Below, one piece after another: positions 1-6,881 of a stretch of DNA of 12,466 bases. The position numbers and the translations under genes are program-made. Source of the DNA: Verrucomicrobiota bacterium. Lineage in GTDB: Bacteria; Verrucomicrobiota; Verrucomicrobiia; Chthoniobacterales; UBA10450. Under the pieces are notes generated by a model. That model was not told where the DNA came from, did no database searches, and saw nothing but the letters and a program-made list of their open reading frames with translations. The stretch spans positions 1-12,466 of the forward strand of contig QHOQ01000021.1 of NCBI GenBank assembly GCA_003219355.1, given 5' to 3'. Position 1 is the first letter of the stretch; each line of letters opens with the position of its first letter.

Positions 1-123
1 GAGTTTTCCACCCGGCCCTAGTTAATTGCGGCGCTAACGCGCGGTCAAGTTGCCGCACTTTGAAAGGAATTGGGCGCTGTCCCAGCTTGCGCTCAGGGCA
101 GGCTGTTGAACGTTTGCCGTTCA

Positions 124-1167
124 ATGGCTCCACTTCTGAAAACTCCGGCCGTGCTCCGGTACCGCATGCCGGCGGAATGGGAACCGCATGCCGCTACCTG
201 GCTCTCCTGGCCCCGGCGGGAAGGAATCAGTTTCCCGGGTTCGTTCGATCGCGTTCAGCCGGCTTTGCGCGCGATGGTAGAGGCGCTCATCGAGTCCGAG
301 CAAGTCTGTATCAACGTCTGCAACGGCGCACACGAAGCCGAGGCGCGTGCAGTCTTGAATGGATTATCGATGGAACGCGTTACGTTTTATCGGATTCCGA
401 CAAACGAGCCGTGGTGCCGCGATCACGGACCGATTTTTCTCACGCGCGATGTCGATCCGCGCCTCGCGATTGTCGATTGGGATTACAATGCGTGGGGCGG
501 CAAGTATCCGCCGTGCGATCTCGATGAAGTCGTGCCGACCCGCGTCGCACAATTTCTCGATACACCAGTTTTTTATCCCCGAATGATTTTGGAAGGCGGC
601 TCGATCGAGGTAAATGGTGCGGGCGCACTGCTGACGACGGAATCGTGTCTCCTAAATCCGAATCGCAATCCAAGTTTGGGTCGCGCCGAAATCGAACAGC
701 GCCTCCGCGATTATTTCGGCATCCGGGAAATTCTCTGGCTGGCCGAAGGAATCGAAGGCGACGACACCGATGGCCACATTGACGATCTCGCGCGCTTTAT
801 TTCAGAGCGCACCGTCGTCACAGTCGTCGAAGAAAATCGCGACGACGAAAACTACGAACCGCTCCAGGAAAATCTTGGGCGCTTGCGCCAGATGAAATTC
901 GAGCAGGGCGAGATCGAAATTATCACTTTGCCGATGCCGAAAAAGATTGTGCGCGAAGGTCAGCGCCTGCCTGCGAGCTACGCGAACTTTTATATCGCGA
1001 ATTCCTGCGTTCTCCTTCCAACTTTTGCCGATCCAAACGACGAAGCTGCATTATCGGTCTTGCGAAAGCTTTTCCCCGATCGTCGCGTGATCGGGATCGA
1101 CTGCCGGGAATTAATCTGGGGTTTGGGGACGTTTCACTGCCTCACCCAACAGCAACCCGCGGTATAG
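124..1167 (+). CDS. aguA: Agmatine deiminase family protein (peptidyl-arginine deiminase fold)
   Basis: Predicted to hydrolyse agmatine to N-carbamoylputrescine and ammonia in the cytoplasm, a step of putrescine synthesis or agmatine breakdown. The 347-residue product starts with the family-typical RMPAEWEPHAATWLSWP stretch. It carries CRDHGP (Asp100), EGGSIEVNG, DTDGHIDD (His218, Asp220) and a C-terminal HCLTQQQP with the catalytic Cys339. The family usually has GGGN before that HC; here it is GLGT, a mild variation. Length matches the family. I chose ATG 124 because homologous sequence begins about there. An in-frame TTG at 70 would add an unconserved 18-residue leader, and the purine-rich GAAAGGA at 62-68 lies too close to it. 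No Shine-Dalgarno precedes 124. Neither putrescine-pathway partner (carbamoylputrescine amidase, arginine decarboxylase) is in the window, so substrate is inferred from family only. The gene ends 4 nt from the convergent metal-binding gene. Confidence 0.9.
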   Translation: MAPLLKTPAVLRYRMPAEWEPHAATWLSWPRREGISFPGSFDRVQPALRAMVEALIESEQVCINVCNGAHEAEARAVLNGLSMERVTFYRIPTNEPWCRDHGPIFLTRDVDPRLAIVDWDYNAWGGKYPPCDLDEVVPTRVAQFLDTPVFYPRMILEGGSIEVNGAGALLTTESCLLNPNRNPSLGRAEIEQRLRDYFGIREILWLAEGIEGDDTDGHIDDLARFISERTVVTVVEENRDDENYEPLQENLGRLRQMKFEQGEIEIITLPMPKKIVREGQRLPASYANFYIANSCVLLPTFADPNDEAALSVLRKLFPDRRVIGIDCRELIWGLGTFHCLTQQQPAV

Positions 1168-1171
1168 CGCA

Positions 1172-1465
1172 TTATTCTTCCGCGAATCGTCCTGGCTTGT
1201 AGCCGCTTTTCAGAATCGCGTCGTGCAGATCGGGCGGGTGCGTTTTGCGCGCGTCGAATGTGACAACGACACGCTCATGACCGAGGTCGACTTTGACGTT
1301 CTTCACCCCTTTGACTTTCATGAGCGGCGCGCGCAGTTTGCGCACGCATTCGTCGCAATCTTCGCCTTCCGTCGCTATCTCGATCGTTTCGAAGATCGCG
1401 TGATCGGCGCGTTCCGGACTAAAAGGATCGCTCGGATCCGGATCATTTGGTCTTGCAGGGTCCAT
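1172..1465 (-). CDS. Small heavy-metal-associated (HMA) domain protein, copper-chaperone-like
   Basis: A 97-residue protein. Residues about 25-93 fit the HMA ferredoxin-like fold: GEDCDEC (Cys37 and Cys40, the metal-binding CxxC in loop 1), then GVKNVKVDL, a VVVTFDA strand and a final AILKSGY. Such domains bind Cu(I), Zn or Hg and pass the ion to P-type ATPases or regulators; no ATPase or regulator is visible here. The first 23 residues are rich in Pro and Asp and look disordered. ATG 1465 is chosen because it lies 7 nt past the stop of the upstream esterase gene. A longer reading to 1570 would run back into that gene. AAAGAAA is the only weak purine tract before the start. It is probably cotranscribed with the esterase. 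The CxxC loop lacks the usual Met (GMTCxxC), having Glu-Asp instead. Function beyond metal binding is unknown. Confidence 0.8.
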   Translation of the reverse strand: MDPARPNDPDPSDPFSPERADHAIFETIEIATEGEDCDECVRKLRAPLMKVKGVKNVKVDLGHERVVVTFDARKTHPPDLHDAILKSGYKPGRFAEE

Positions 1466-1472
1466 CGTTTCT

Positions 1473-2144
1473 TTATCTAACGCGCGAGGACGCCTCCGCG
1501 GCTGTCTCGCGTGCGACTGGTTCGAGCACACGCCAGACGTTTTCGGCAAGAATTTTTTGGCCGGCGGCATTTGGGTGAATGCCGTCCGGCAAATTTAGCG
1601 ACGGATTGCCTGCCACACCATCGAGGAGATAAGGAACCAATGCAGCGCCGTTTTTTGTCGCGAGCCTGTTGAACATTTCTCCAAAGGCGGACACATAATC
1701 GTCAGCTCCATAATTTGGTAGCTGCATTCCCGCGATCACGACGCGCACACTCGGATTTCGCGTTTTCACGTCATCGATAATCTCTTGCAGATTGCTTTGG
1801 ATTTGATCGACAGGCACTCCACGAAAAGCGTCGTTGATTCCAAGCTCGAGGATGAAGATGTCTATCTTGCGCTTTAAGTGGGAGGGAAGCCGTTGCAGGC
1901 CGCCCTCGGTGGTGCCGCCGCTTGCGCTGGCGTTGGTCACTTGAAAGTCAAAGCCGGCGGCGCGCAACTTGTCTGCGAGCAAAAGGGGATACGCTTCGCT
2001 CGATTTGAGCTGAAACCCCTCTGAAAGACTGTCGCCCAGTACCAGAATCGTTTTCATTCGTGAAGAAGTGGGCGCTGCGGTCCATGCCGCTTGCGCGCAC
2101 AAGACCAACAATATGATACTGACGAGCGGGGCGTAACTCCTCAT
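1473..2144 (-). CDS. Secreted SGNH/GDSL hydrolase (TesA-like arylesterase/lysophospholipase)
   Basis: A 223-residue esterase or thioesterase of the SGNH superfamily. Residues 1-24 form a signal peptide (hydrophobic SIILLVLCAQAAW, likely cut after TAA), so the enzyme probably acts in the periplasm. The Cys in the hydrophobic core is not in a lipobox. Block I is GDSLSEG with nucleophile Ser39; block II is the ASASGGTT region; block III is ELGINDA, with the conserved Asn of GxND; block V is DGIHPN, giving Asp187 and His190. This layout resembles E. coli TesA and bacterial arylesterases, whose substrates are short acyl esters or lysophospholipids; the true substrate cannot be told. ATG 2144 is preferred over a TTG at 2156 because it gives a cleaner signal peptide. 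It is the first gene of a minus-strand pair with the HMA protein and is divergent from gap. Confidence 0.9.
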   Translation of the reverse strand: MRSYAPLVSIILLVLCAQAAWTAAPTSSRMKTILVLGDSLSEGFQLKSSEAYPLLLADKLRAAGFDFQVTNASASGGTTEGGLQRLPSHLKRKIDIFILELGINDAFRGVPVDQIQSNLQEIIDDVKTRNPSVRVVIAGMQLPNYGADDYVSAFGEMFNRLATKNGAALVPYLLDGVAGNPSLNLPDGIHPNAAGQKILAENVWRVLEPVARETAAEASSRVR

Positions 2145-2226
2145 CGACAAAAGCAATGTTCGATCTTTGATGTTTGATGTTCGGTGCTTAACGGTTTAAC
2201 GATTCAACTCTTCAACTTTTCCTTCT
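2145..2226. promoter_or_regulatory. Divergent intergenic region between esterase and gap
   Basis: These 82 bases must hold start signals for both the esterase (-) and gap (+). They contain short degenerate direct repeats (TTTGATG twice in tandem at 2166-2179, then TTCGGTG; and TTCAAC twice near 2203-2216). I see no confident -35/-10 pair on either strand and no Shine-Dalgarno before gap; the bases just upstream are pyrimidine-rich (TTTTCCTTCT). Confidence 0.35.
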
Positions 2227-3228
2227 ATGGCAAATTACGCTATTAACGGATTCGGTCGTATCGGGCGCAACGTGCTACGCGCCATGACGCAAAAACAAGT
2301 CGAGCGTGTGCGCGCAATCAACGATCTCACGGACACGAAGACCCTGGCCCATTTACTGAAGTGGGACTCGGTGCATGGCAAATTCAACGGCGAAATCGGC
2401 TACGATGATGAAAACATCATCGTCCGCGGGCACAAAATTAAAATTTTGAAGGAACGTGACCCGGCGAGCTTGCCGTGGAAAAAATTAGATGTCGATGTTG
2501 TGCTCGAGTCGACCGGGTTTTTCACGAGCCGCGATAAAGCCGAGCTGCACTTGAGCAAAGCCGGCGCGAAAAGGGTACTAATCAGCGCGCCGGCAAAAAA
2601 TCCGGATGTGACGATTTGCATCGGCGTGAACGACGATCTCTTTGATCCCGGGAAACACGTGATCGTTTCAAACGCGAGTTGCACAACCAATTGTCTCGCA
2701 CCTATGGCGAAGGTTTTGCACGACAAATTTGGTATTGGGTACGGTTTCATGAGTACCATTCACAGCTATACGAACGATCAGCGCATTCTGGATTTTCCGC
2801 ATGATGATTTGCGGCGAGCGCGCGCAGCTGCGATGAGCATTATCCCATCCACCACTGGGGCGGCAAAGGCGATCGGCGAGGTCATCCCGGATCTAAAAGG
2901 CAAATTGAATGGCGGCGCTTATCGGGTGCCGACACCGGATGGTTCGGTCACCGATTTCACCGTCGTGATCGAGAAAGATGCGACCGTCGATGCCGTCAAT
3001 GCGGCCTTCAAAGAAGCCGCGTCAAAGAAAAGTTACAAAGGCGTGGTCGAATACAGCGAGGAGCCGCTCGTTTCGCGAGACATTGTCGGTAATCCGCACT
3101 CCTGCATCTTTGACAGCAAACTCACGTTGATGCTCGGCAATCGCTTCGTGAAAATCGTCGGCTGGTACGACAATGAGTGGGGCTACAGCAATCGTTGCGT
3201 GGAAATGCTGGAACTGATTTCGAAATAG
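2227..3228 (+). CDS. gap: Glyceraldehyde-3-phosphate dehydrogenase, type I
   Basis: Converts glyceraldehyde 3-phosphate, phosphate and NAD+ to 1,3-bisphosphoglycerate in glycolysis. The 333-residue length is standard. The N-terminal Rossmann motif is INGFGRIGR, with Asp33 after the second strand (AIND), which favours NAD+ over NADP+. The catalytic motif is SNASCTTNC with Cys152, and His179 sits in STIHSYTNDQ. The substrate-binding STTGAAKA and the C-terminal WYDNEWGYSNR are present. It is the first gene of the gap-pgk-tpiA block and 52 nt upstream of pgk. The start has no Shine-Dalgarno. Nothing suggests the anabolic NADP-type paralogue. Confidence 0.98.
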   Translation: MANYAINGFGRIGRNVLRAMTQKQVERVRAINDLTDTKTLAHLLKWDSVHGKFNGEIGYDDENIIVRGHKIKILKERDPASLPWKKLDVDVVLESTGFFTSRDKAELHLSKAGAKRVLISAPAKNPDVTICIGVNDDLFDPGKHVIVSNASCTTNCLAPMAKVLHDKFGIGYGFMSTIHSYTNDQRILDFPHDDLRRARAAAMSIIPSTTGAAKAIGEVIPDLKGKLNGGAYRVPTPDGSVTDFTVVIEKDATVDAVNAAFKEAASKKSYKGVVEYSEEPLVSRDIVGNPHSCIFDSKLTLMLGNRFVKIVGWYDNEWGYSNRCVEMLELISK

Positions 3229-3280
3229 GCACTGGCGCTATTGACTCGTGTTCAGAGGTACCGATTGATCTGAATTAATT

Positions 3281-4492
3281 ATGGCGAAGCTCGCTCTGCG
3301 TGATCTTGATGTCCGGGGGAAACGCGTGCTGGTGCGAGTCGATTTCAATGTGCCGGTCGAGTTGCGCGGCGGCAAGATCCGCATCACCGACGACACGCGC
3401 ATCCGCGAGAGTCTGCCGACGATTAATTACCTGCTCAAACACGGCGCGAAGACAATTTTAATGTCGCACTTTGGCCGGCCGAAAGGCAAGCATGTCGAAA
3501 AATACTCGCTTCGGCCGATCGGTGATTATTTGCATTCGCTTATCCATCAGCCGGTTATCTTTAGTCACGATACGATTGGAGAGGTGCCGGGAAAAATCAT
3601 CGGTCACATGGAGAACGGCGACGTAGCCCTACTTGAGAACGTCCGGTTCCAGCCGGAAGAGGAAGCGAACGATCCGAAATTTGCGGAAGCGCTCGCGAAA
3701 CTCGGCGATCTGTATGTGAACGACGCGTTTGGCACGGCGCATCGTGCGCATGCATCGACAACTGGCATCACAAAATTCGTAGCGAAATCGGCCATGGGTC
3801 TCCTAATGGAGAAGGAGCTGAAGCATTTACGCGAAGGCCTCGACAAACCAACCAAACCGTTCGTTGTCGTTTTAGGCGGATCGAAGGTTTCCGATAAGAT
3901 CGGCGTTTTAAAAGCGCTGATGGAGAAGGCCGACACAATTTTGATCGGCGGCGCGATGGCGAACACATTTCTCAAAGCCCAGGGGATCCCGGTCGGAGCG
4001 AGCCGCGTCGAGTCGGACAAGGCGGATCTGGCGCGTGAAATCCTCGACCTGGCGAAGAAACGCGGTGTGAAATTTCTGCTTCCGATTGACGCGCTGGAGG
4101 CGGAGGAGATTCGTGCCGGCGCGCCGATTCGAAACACAAGCCGGCTCTCGCCACAACATGGGATCAACGACGGGTGGCAGGCGGTTGATATCGGTGCCGC
4201 GACGATTGCGCTTTATCAGGAGGAATTAGCGAAAGCGGAAACGATCCTTTGGAATGGCCCTGTCGGCATCTTTGAGATTCCCGATTTCGCGGAAGGGACC
4301 ATCGCGATCGCCGAGGCGCTGGCCCAATCGGGTGCGACGACCATTATCGGCGGCGGCGATTCCGTTACTGCGGTAAAACAGGCTGGACTTGCCGATAAGA
4401 TGACATTCATCTCCACCGGCGGGGGCGCTTCCCTGGAATTACTCGAAGGCAAGGAATTGCCCGGCGTTGCTGCGTTAACGGACAAAAAATAA
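3281..4492 (+). CDS. pgk: Phosphoglycerate kinase
   Basis: Transfers the acyl phosphate of 1,3-bisphosphoglycerate to ADP, giving 3-phosphoglycerate and ATP. The 403 residues match the family's usual length of about 390-420. Seen in order: RVDFNVPV (Arg19, Asp21, Asn23, phosphoglycerate side), SHFGRPKG, LLENVRF, NDAFGTAHRAHAS, LGGSKVSDKI (start of the nucleotide domain), WNGPVGIFE around residue 324, and the GGGDS ATP loop at 357-361, followed by STGGGASLELLEG. ATG 3281 gives the typical short N-terminus before the first conserved strand. The stop TAA shares its last base with the ATG of tpiA, which suggests translational coupling. Together with gap upstream this forms the standard glycolytic operon. 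Confidence 0.98.
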   Translation: MAKLALRDLDVRGKRVLVRVDFNVPVELRGGKIRITDDTRIRESLPTINYLLKHGAKTILMSHFGRPKGKHVEKYSLRPIGDYLHSLIHQPVIFSHDTIGEVPGKIIGHMENGDVALLENVRFQPEEEANDPKFAEALAKLGDLYVNDAFGTAHRAHASTTGITKFVAKSAMGLLMEKELKHLREGLDKPTKPFVVVLGGSKVSDKIGVLKALMEKADTILIGGAMANTFLKAQGIPVGASRVESDKADLAREILDLAKKRGVKFLLPIDALEAEEIRAGAPIRNTSRLSPQHGINDGWQAVDIGAATIALYQEELAKAETILWNGPVGIFEIPDFAEGTIAIAEALAQSGATTIIGGGDSVTAVKQAGLADKMTFISTGGGASLELLEGKELPGVAALTDKK

Positions 4493-5259
4493 TGCGCAAG
4501 AAGATCGTCGCCGCTAATTGGAAGATGAACATGATGCAGGCAAGGTCGGCGCGATTTGTCGAATCGCTGTTGCTTGAAATTGGCGACATATCTGATGTCG
4601 AGGTTGTCATCCTGCCGCCTTTCACGGCGATCGCGAAAGTGACGGAGGCGCTCGGCACCGCTCCGAACATAAAAGTCGGGGCGCAAAACATGCATTGGGA
4701 ACGGAGCGGCGCCTTCACGGGCGAGATCAGTGCTGCGCTTCTGCGTGACTTATTTGTGCATTACGTCGTGCTTGGGCATAGCGAACGTCGCACGCTTTTC
4801 GGTGAGACCGATGAGATCGTCAATCGCAAGGTGTGCGCCGCGCATGAGGCGGCGCTCCACCCGATCGTTTGCGTGGGCGAAACGCTCGCGCAACGCGACA
4901 AAGGCAACGTCGACAAAATATTAGCGATCCAACTGCGCGGCAGTCTCGCCGGTCTAGGCGCAAAGGAATTGCAAGACACTGTGATTGCGTACGAGCCTGT
5001 CTGGGCCATCGGCACCGGACGCAACGCGACTCCGGAGCAAGCGCAGGAGGCGCATACGTTCATTCGTCACACCTTGCGCGAAATGGCCGACGGCACCGTG
5101 GCCGAGCGCGTGCGCATCCAGTACGGCGGGAGCGTCAAACCGGAGAATGCGCGCGAGCTAATGAGCCAGCCGGATGTTGATGGCGCCCTCGTCGGCAGTG
5201 CCAGCCTCGACCCGCGCAGCTTTGCACAAATCGTGCAGGCCGCCCGCGAAGAAGGATAG
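4492..5259 (+). CDS. tpiA: Triosephosphate isomerase
   Basis: Interconverts dihydroxyacetone phosphate and glyceraldehyde 3-phosphate. The 255-residue TIM barrel carries the full active site: AANWKMN with Lys11, GHSERR with His96, and AYEPVWAIGTG with Glu168 followed by the mobile loop. The phosphate-binding YGGSVKPEN and DGALVGSASL are at the end. Its ATG overlaps the pgk stop by one base (TAATG). In many bacteria secG follows tpiA; here the next gene is convergent and unrelated, so the operon appears to end. The 73 bases after the stop contain only a weak GC-rich fold and no T-run, so I do not call a terminator. Confidence 0.98.
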   Translation: MRKKIVAANWKMNMMQARSARFVESLLLEIGDISDVEVVILPPFTAIAKVTEALGTAPNIKVGAQNMHWERSGAFTGEISAALLRDLFVHYVVLGHSERRTLFGETDEIVNRKVCAAHEAALHPIVCVGETLAQRDKGNVDKILAIQLRGSLAGLGAKELQDTVIAYEPVWAIGTGRNATPEQAQEAHTFIRHTLREMADGTVAERVRIQYGGSVKPENARELMSQPDVDGALVGSASLDPRSFAQIVQAAREEG

Positions 5260-5332
5260 GGCAGTGGACCTCAATCGCCTTTGCCCGGCGATGATGGAAA
5301 CCGGAGGCCAGTTCAGTTAACGGCCCTGCCGA

Positions 5333-6121
5333 CTATTTTTTGATTTCGAGATAGGTGCGCGATTGCGCATGATTCGTGCCGGGCTGCAATTCCTCGATCC
5401 GCATTTGTTTTAGAAACCAGCGATTGTCGATCTTTTGCGCGGAGACCACTTCAAACCGCTTAACGATCTGAGCGTTCCAATCGTAGCCCTCCATCCGCAT
5501 GAGCGCCCCGCTCGCCTTGTCGATCCACAAGAGAACATTGGAATACTGGGACTCGCGGGAAGGCGCACGCAATTGCAGCTTCCAGCAGTTGCGAGTCCGA
5601 ACATTTTCCTCACCCAGGACACGCGCGGTTTGCCAGTAGAGGAATTTAAACGCGAGATCCTCGTAGGTAAGACTGGTACCGCGGATTTTCTGATTGAGCT
5701 TTCCTCCGGCAAATTTTTCCGTTCCGGTGTCACTAACTAGATCCAGCCGCGAGCTGTTTTGCCCAAGTCGCAACTGTAATACTTCGTCCGGATTAGTGAA
5801 TGAATAGCGAATCAGCGGGCCGTTTTGGATAAGGCGAAACGGGATAACGAGATCGTTTTCACGGAGCTGGCCTTGGAGATCGATTTGCTGGCGCGCCTCG
5901 ATCATTCGAACGGAAGCCAGAATCTGCTGCGCGGAGGGCGCAGGCTGGCCGAAGATCGGCAACGTCGCAAACGCGAACCAAATAACGAATGACGAATGAC
6001 GAATGACGAAGGAATGACGACGCCGGAATGACAAAAGGAAAGGGCCGGATCGAACATTCGTCATTTGAGTATTGGAGCTTGTTTTGTCATTCGTCATTCG
6101 TGCTTCGTCATTGTACCGCAT
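5333..6121 (-). CDS. Exported LolA-like (outer-membrane lipoprotein-sorting) family protein with a repeat-derived N-terminus
   Basis: The mature part (about 200 residues, from QPAPSAQQILASV onward) resembles the LolA-like/TP0789 group of half-barrel proteins. It has an N-terminal helix, alternating strands, GTSLTYEDLAFKFLYW in the middle, VLLWIDKASGALMRMEGYD, and WFLKQMRIEE near the end. LolA-type proteins carry lipoproteins or lipids across the periplasm, but this branch has no firm function and no Lol partner is nearby. The hydrophobic stretch FVIWFAFATLPIFG is a plausible signal-peptide core behind a basic RRRH segment. Its upstream half is encoded by a GAATGAC-type repeat. The true start is uncertain: ATG 6121 gives a long unlikely leader, while ATG 6064 or TTG 6034 give shorter, more normal ones. 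I kept the longest. The gene is convergent with tpiA and divergent from the PAP2 gene. Confidence 0.78.
   Translation of the reverse strand: MRYNDEARMTNDKTSSNTQMTNVRSGPFLLSFRRRHSFVIRHSSFVIWFAFATLPIFGQPAPSAQQILASVRMIEARQQIDLQGQLRENDLVIPFRLIQNGPLIRYSFTNPDEVLQLRLGQNSSRLDLVSDTGTEKFAGGKLNQKIRGTSLTYEDLAFKFLYWQTARVLGEENVRTRNCWKLQLRAPSRESQYSNVLLWIDKASGALMRMEGYDWNAQIVKRFEVVSAQKIDNRWFLKQMRIEELQPGTNHAQSRTYLEIKK
5984..6112 (-). repeat. GAATGAC-type inverted/tandem repeat element, copy A
   Basis: On the plus strand three perfect tandem GAATGAC heptamers (5987-6007) are followed by degenerate units. Facing them are GTCATTC heptamers at 6086-6099, then GTGCTTC and GTCATTG. A 16-base stretch (5985-6000) is the perfect reverse complement of 6086-6101, so the element can fold into a long interrupted hairpin with roughly 85 nt between the arms. 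It lies inside the reading frame of the LolA-like gene and supplies its N-terminal residues. Read on the minus strand it begins AATGACGAAGC and later has AAGCTC, as does copy B at 11491. I take it as a dispersed chromosomal repeat, not a CRISPR. Confidence 0.8.
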
Positions 6122-6176
6122 TTGTTTATTAGAAAGTAGCGATTAAAGCTTAAGCGCCGCTTTGTTTCGATCGCGA

Positions 6177-6881
6177 ATGGACCAGACCCTGTTTCATCTC
6201 ATTAACGGGCAGTGGACGAGTCCGGCGCTCGATTTGTTCATGGCGGCGCTTAGCAATAGCGAGATTTGGAGCCCGTTCTTCATCGCGATTGTGCTCAGCG
6301 CGCTCTTCTTTGGTGGATTCAAGGCTCGAGCGTTCATGGTATGCTTGCTTTTGTCTTTGCTGATCGGTGAGCTGTTTACAAGCGCACTGAAATCGGCCAT
6401 TGATCGTCGTCGTCCCAAGCAAGTGCAGGATGTGCGAATGGTCGAATTGCAAAAGGCGCGTCCGAAATTCATGACGTTGTTCAAGAAACCAACCATCCGC
6501 TTTTCCGGGCAACCCGATCGAAACCGCTCTGGGCCATCATTTCCATCGGGGCATGTCACGAACAACGCGATCATCGCAGCATATTTGACGCTCTTTTATC
6601 CGCGACGTGGCTGGCTCTATTGGATCGTGGCGGCAGCCGTTGGTTATTCGAGAATTTACCTCGGCGCGCATTGGCCGAGCGACGTGATCGCGACCCTGTT
6701 TTTGGCAACGGGTGAAGCATTGGTCTTGCTCGGTTTGTTTGAATTAATTTGGAGAACAGTGGCGCGAAGATGGGCGGCGGACGTTTACGCCCGCCATCCG
6801 AGTTTGATCTCGACAGGGAGACGAATCTCCGTCTTTCCTGGTCCGGATTCGGAAGCCGGAGGCTCGCGCCATATCTCATGA
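6177..6881 (+). CDS. PAP2-family membrane phosphatase
   Basis: A 234-residue integral membrane phosphatase of the type 2 phosphatidic acid phosphatase superfamily. These enzymes dephosphorylate lipid phosphates or pyrophosphates such as undecaprenyl pyrophosphate, phosphatidate, phosphatidylglycerol phosphate or lipid A. All three signature motifs are present: KSAIDRRRP (Lys72 to Pro80), PSGH (123-126, with proton-donor His126) and SRIYLGAHWPSD (Ser158 to Asp169, nucleophile His165). Several hydrophobic segments surround them. ATG 6177 is used; a TTG at 6162 would add five residues. The last 35 or so residues after TVARRW are polar, do not look like PAP2, and are encoded by a run of hairpins. 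The stop overlaps the ATG of the GT39 gene (ATGA), so it probably acts with the two glycosyltransferases, possibly in carrier-lipid recycling or lipid A trimming. The exact substrate is not determined. Confidence 0.9.
   Translation: MDQTLFHLINGQWTSPALDLFMAALSNSEIWSPFFIAIVLSALFFGGFKARAFMVCLLLSLLIGELFTSALKSAIDRRRPKQVQDVRMVELQKARPKFMTLFKKPTIRFSGQPDRNRSGPSFPSGHVTNNAIIAAYLTLFYPRRGWLYWIVAAAVGYSRIYLGAHWPSDVIATLFLATGEALVLLGLFELIWRTVARRWAADVYARHPSLISTGRRISVFPGPDSEAGGSRHIS
6772..6860. repeat. Array of three hairpins inside the PAP2/GT39 junction
   Basis: Three stem-loops follow each other within 90 nt: GGCGG 6776-6780 with CCGCC 6791-6795 (plus an inner CG/CG pair and TTTA loop); GGAGA 6817-6821 with TCTCC 6826-6830 around a CGAA loop, extended by GAC/GTC with a 2-nt bulge; and TCCGG 6842-6846 with CCGGA 6856-6860. 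They encode the non-conserved PAP2 tail and sit just before the GT39 start at 6878. This looks like an inserted palindromic (REP-like) element, but only one copy is in view. Confidence 0.5.

Noticed and set aside
27..57. TGCGGC/GCCGCA stem with 19-nt loop near the window start
   Set aside because: A 6-bp stem followed only by CTTT; no upstream gene is visible, so a terminator cannot be supported.
60..527. Open frame overlapping the start of the agmatine deiminase gene
   Set aside because: No recognisable domain, and it is out of frame with a clear deiminase reading; a shadow frame.
2166..2202. TTGATG ... TAACGA promoter with 17-nt spacing upstream of gap
   Set aside because: The -10 box matches the consensus at only two positions, so it is not better than chance.
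3604..4167. Long minus-strand open frame inside pgk
   Set aside because: Antisense to highly conserved pgk codons with no domain features; explained by codon bias.
5260..5332. Possible terminator between convergent tpiA and the LolA-like gene
   Set aside because: Only short CCGG and GCCT/AGGC pairings with an asymmetric internal loop and no T-run on the plus strand; the T-run at 5335-5341 is coding on the minus strand.
5984..6112. Short regular repeats suggesting a CRISPR array
   Set aside because: Units are 7 nt, directly adjacent and degenerate, with no unique spacers and no cas genes.
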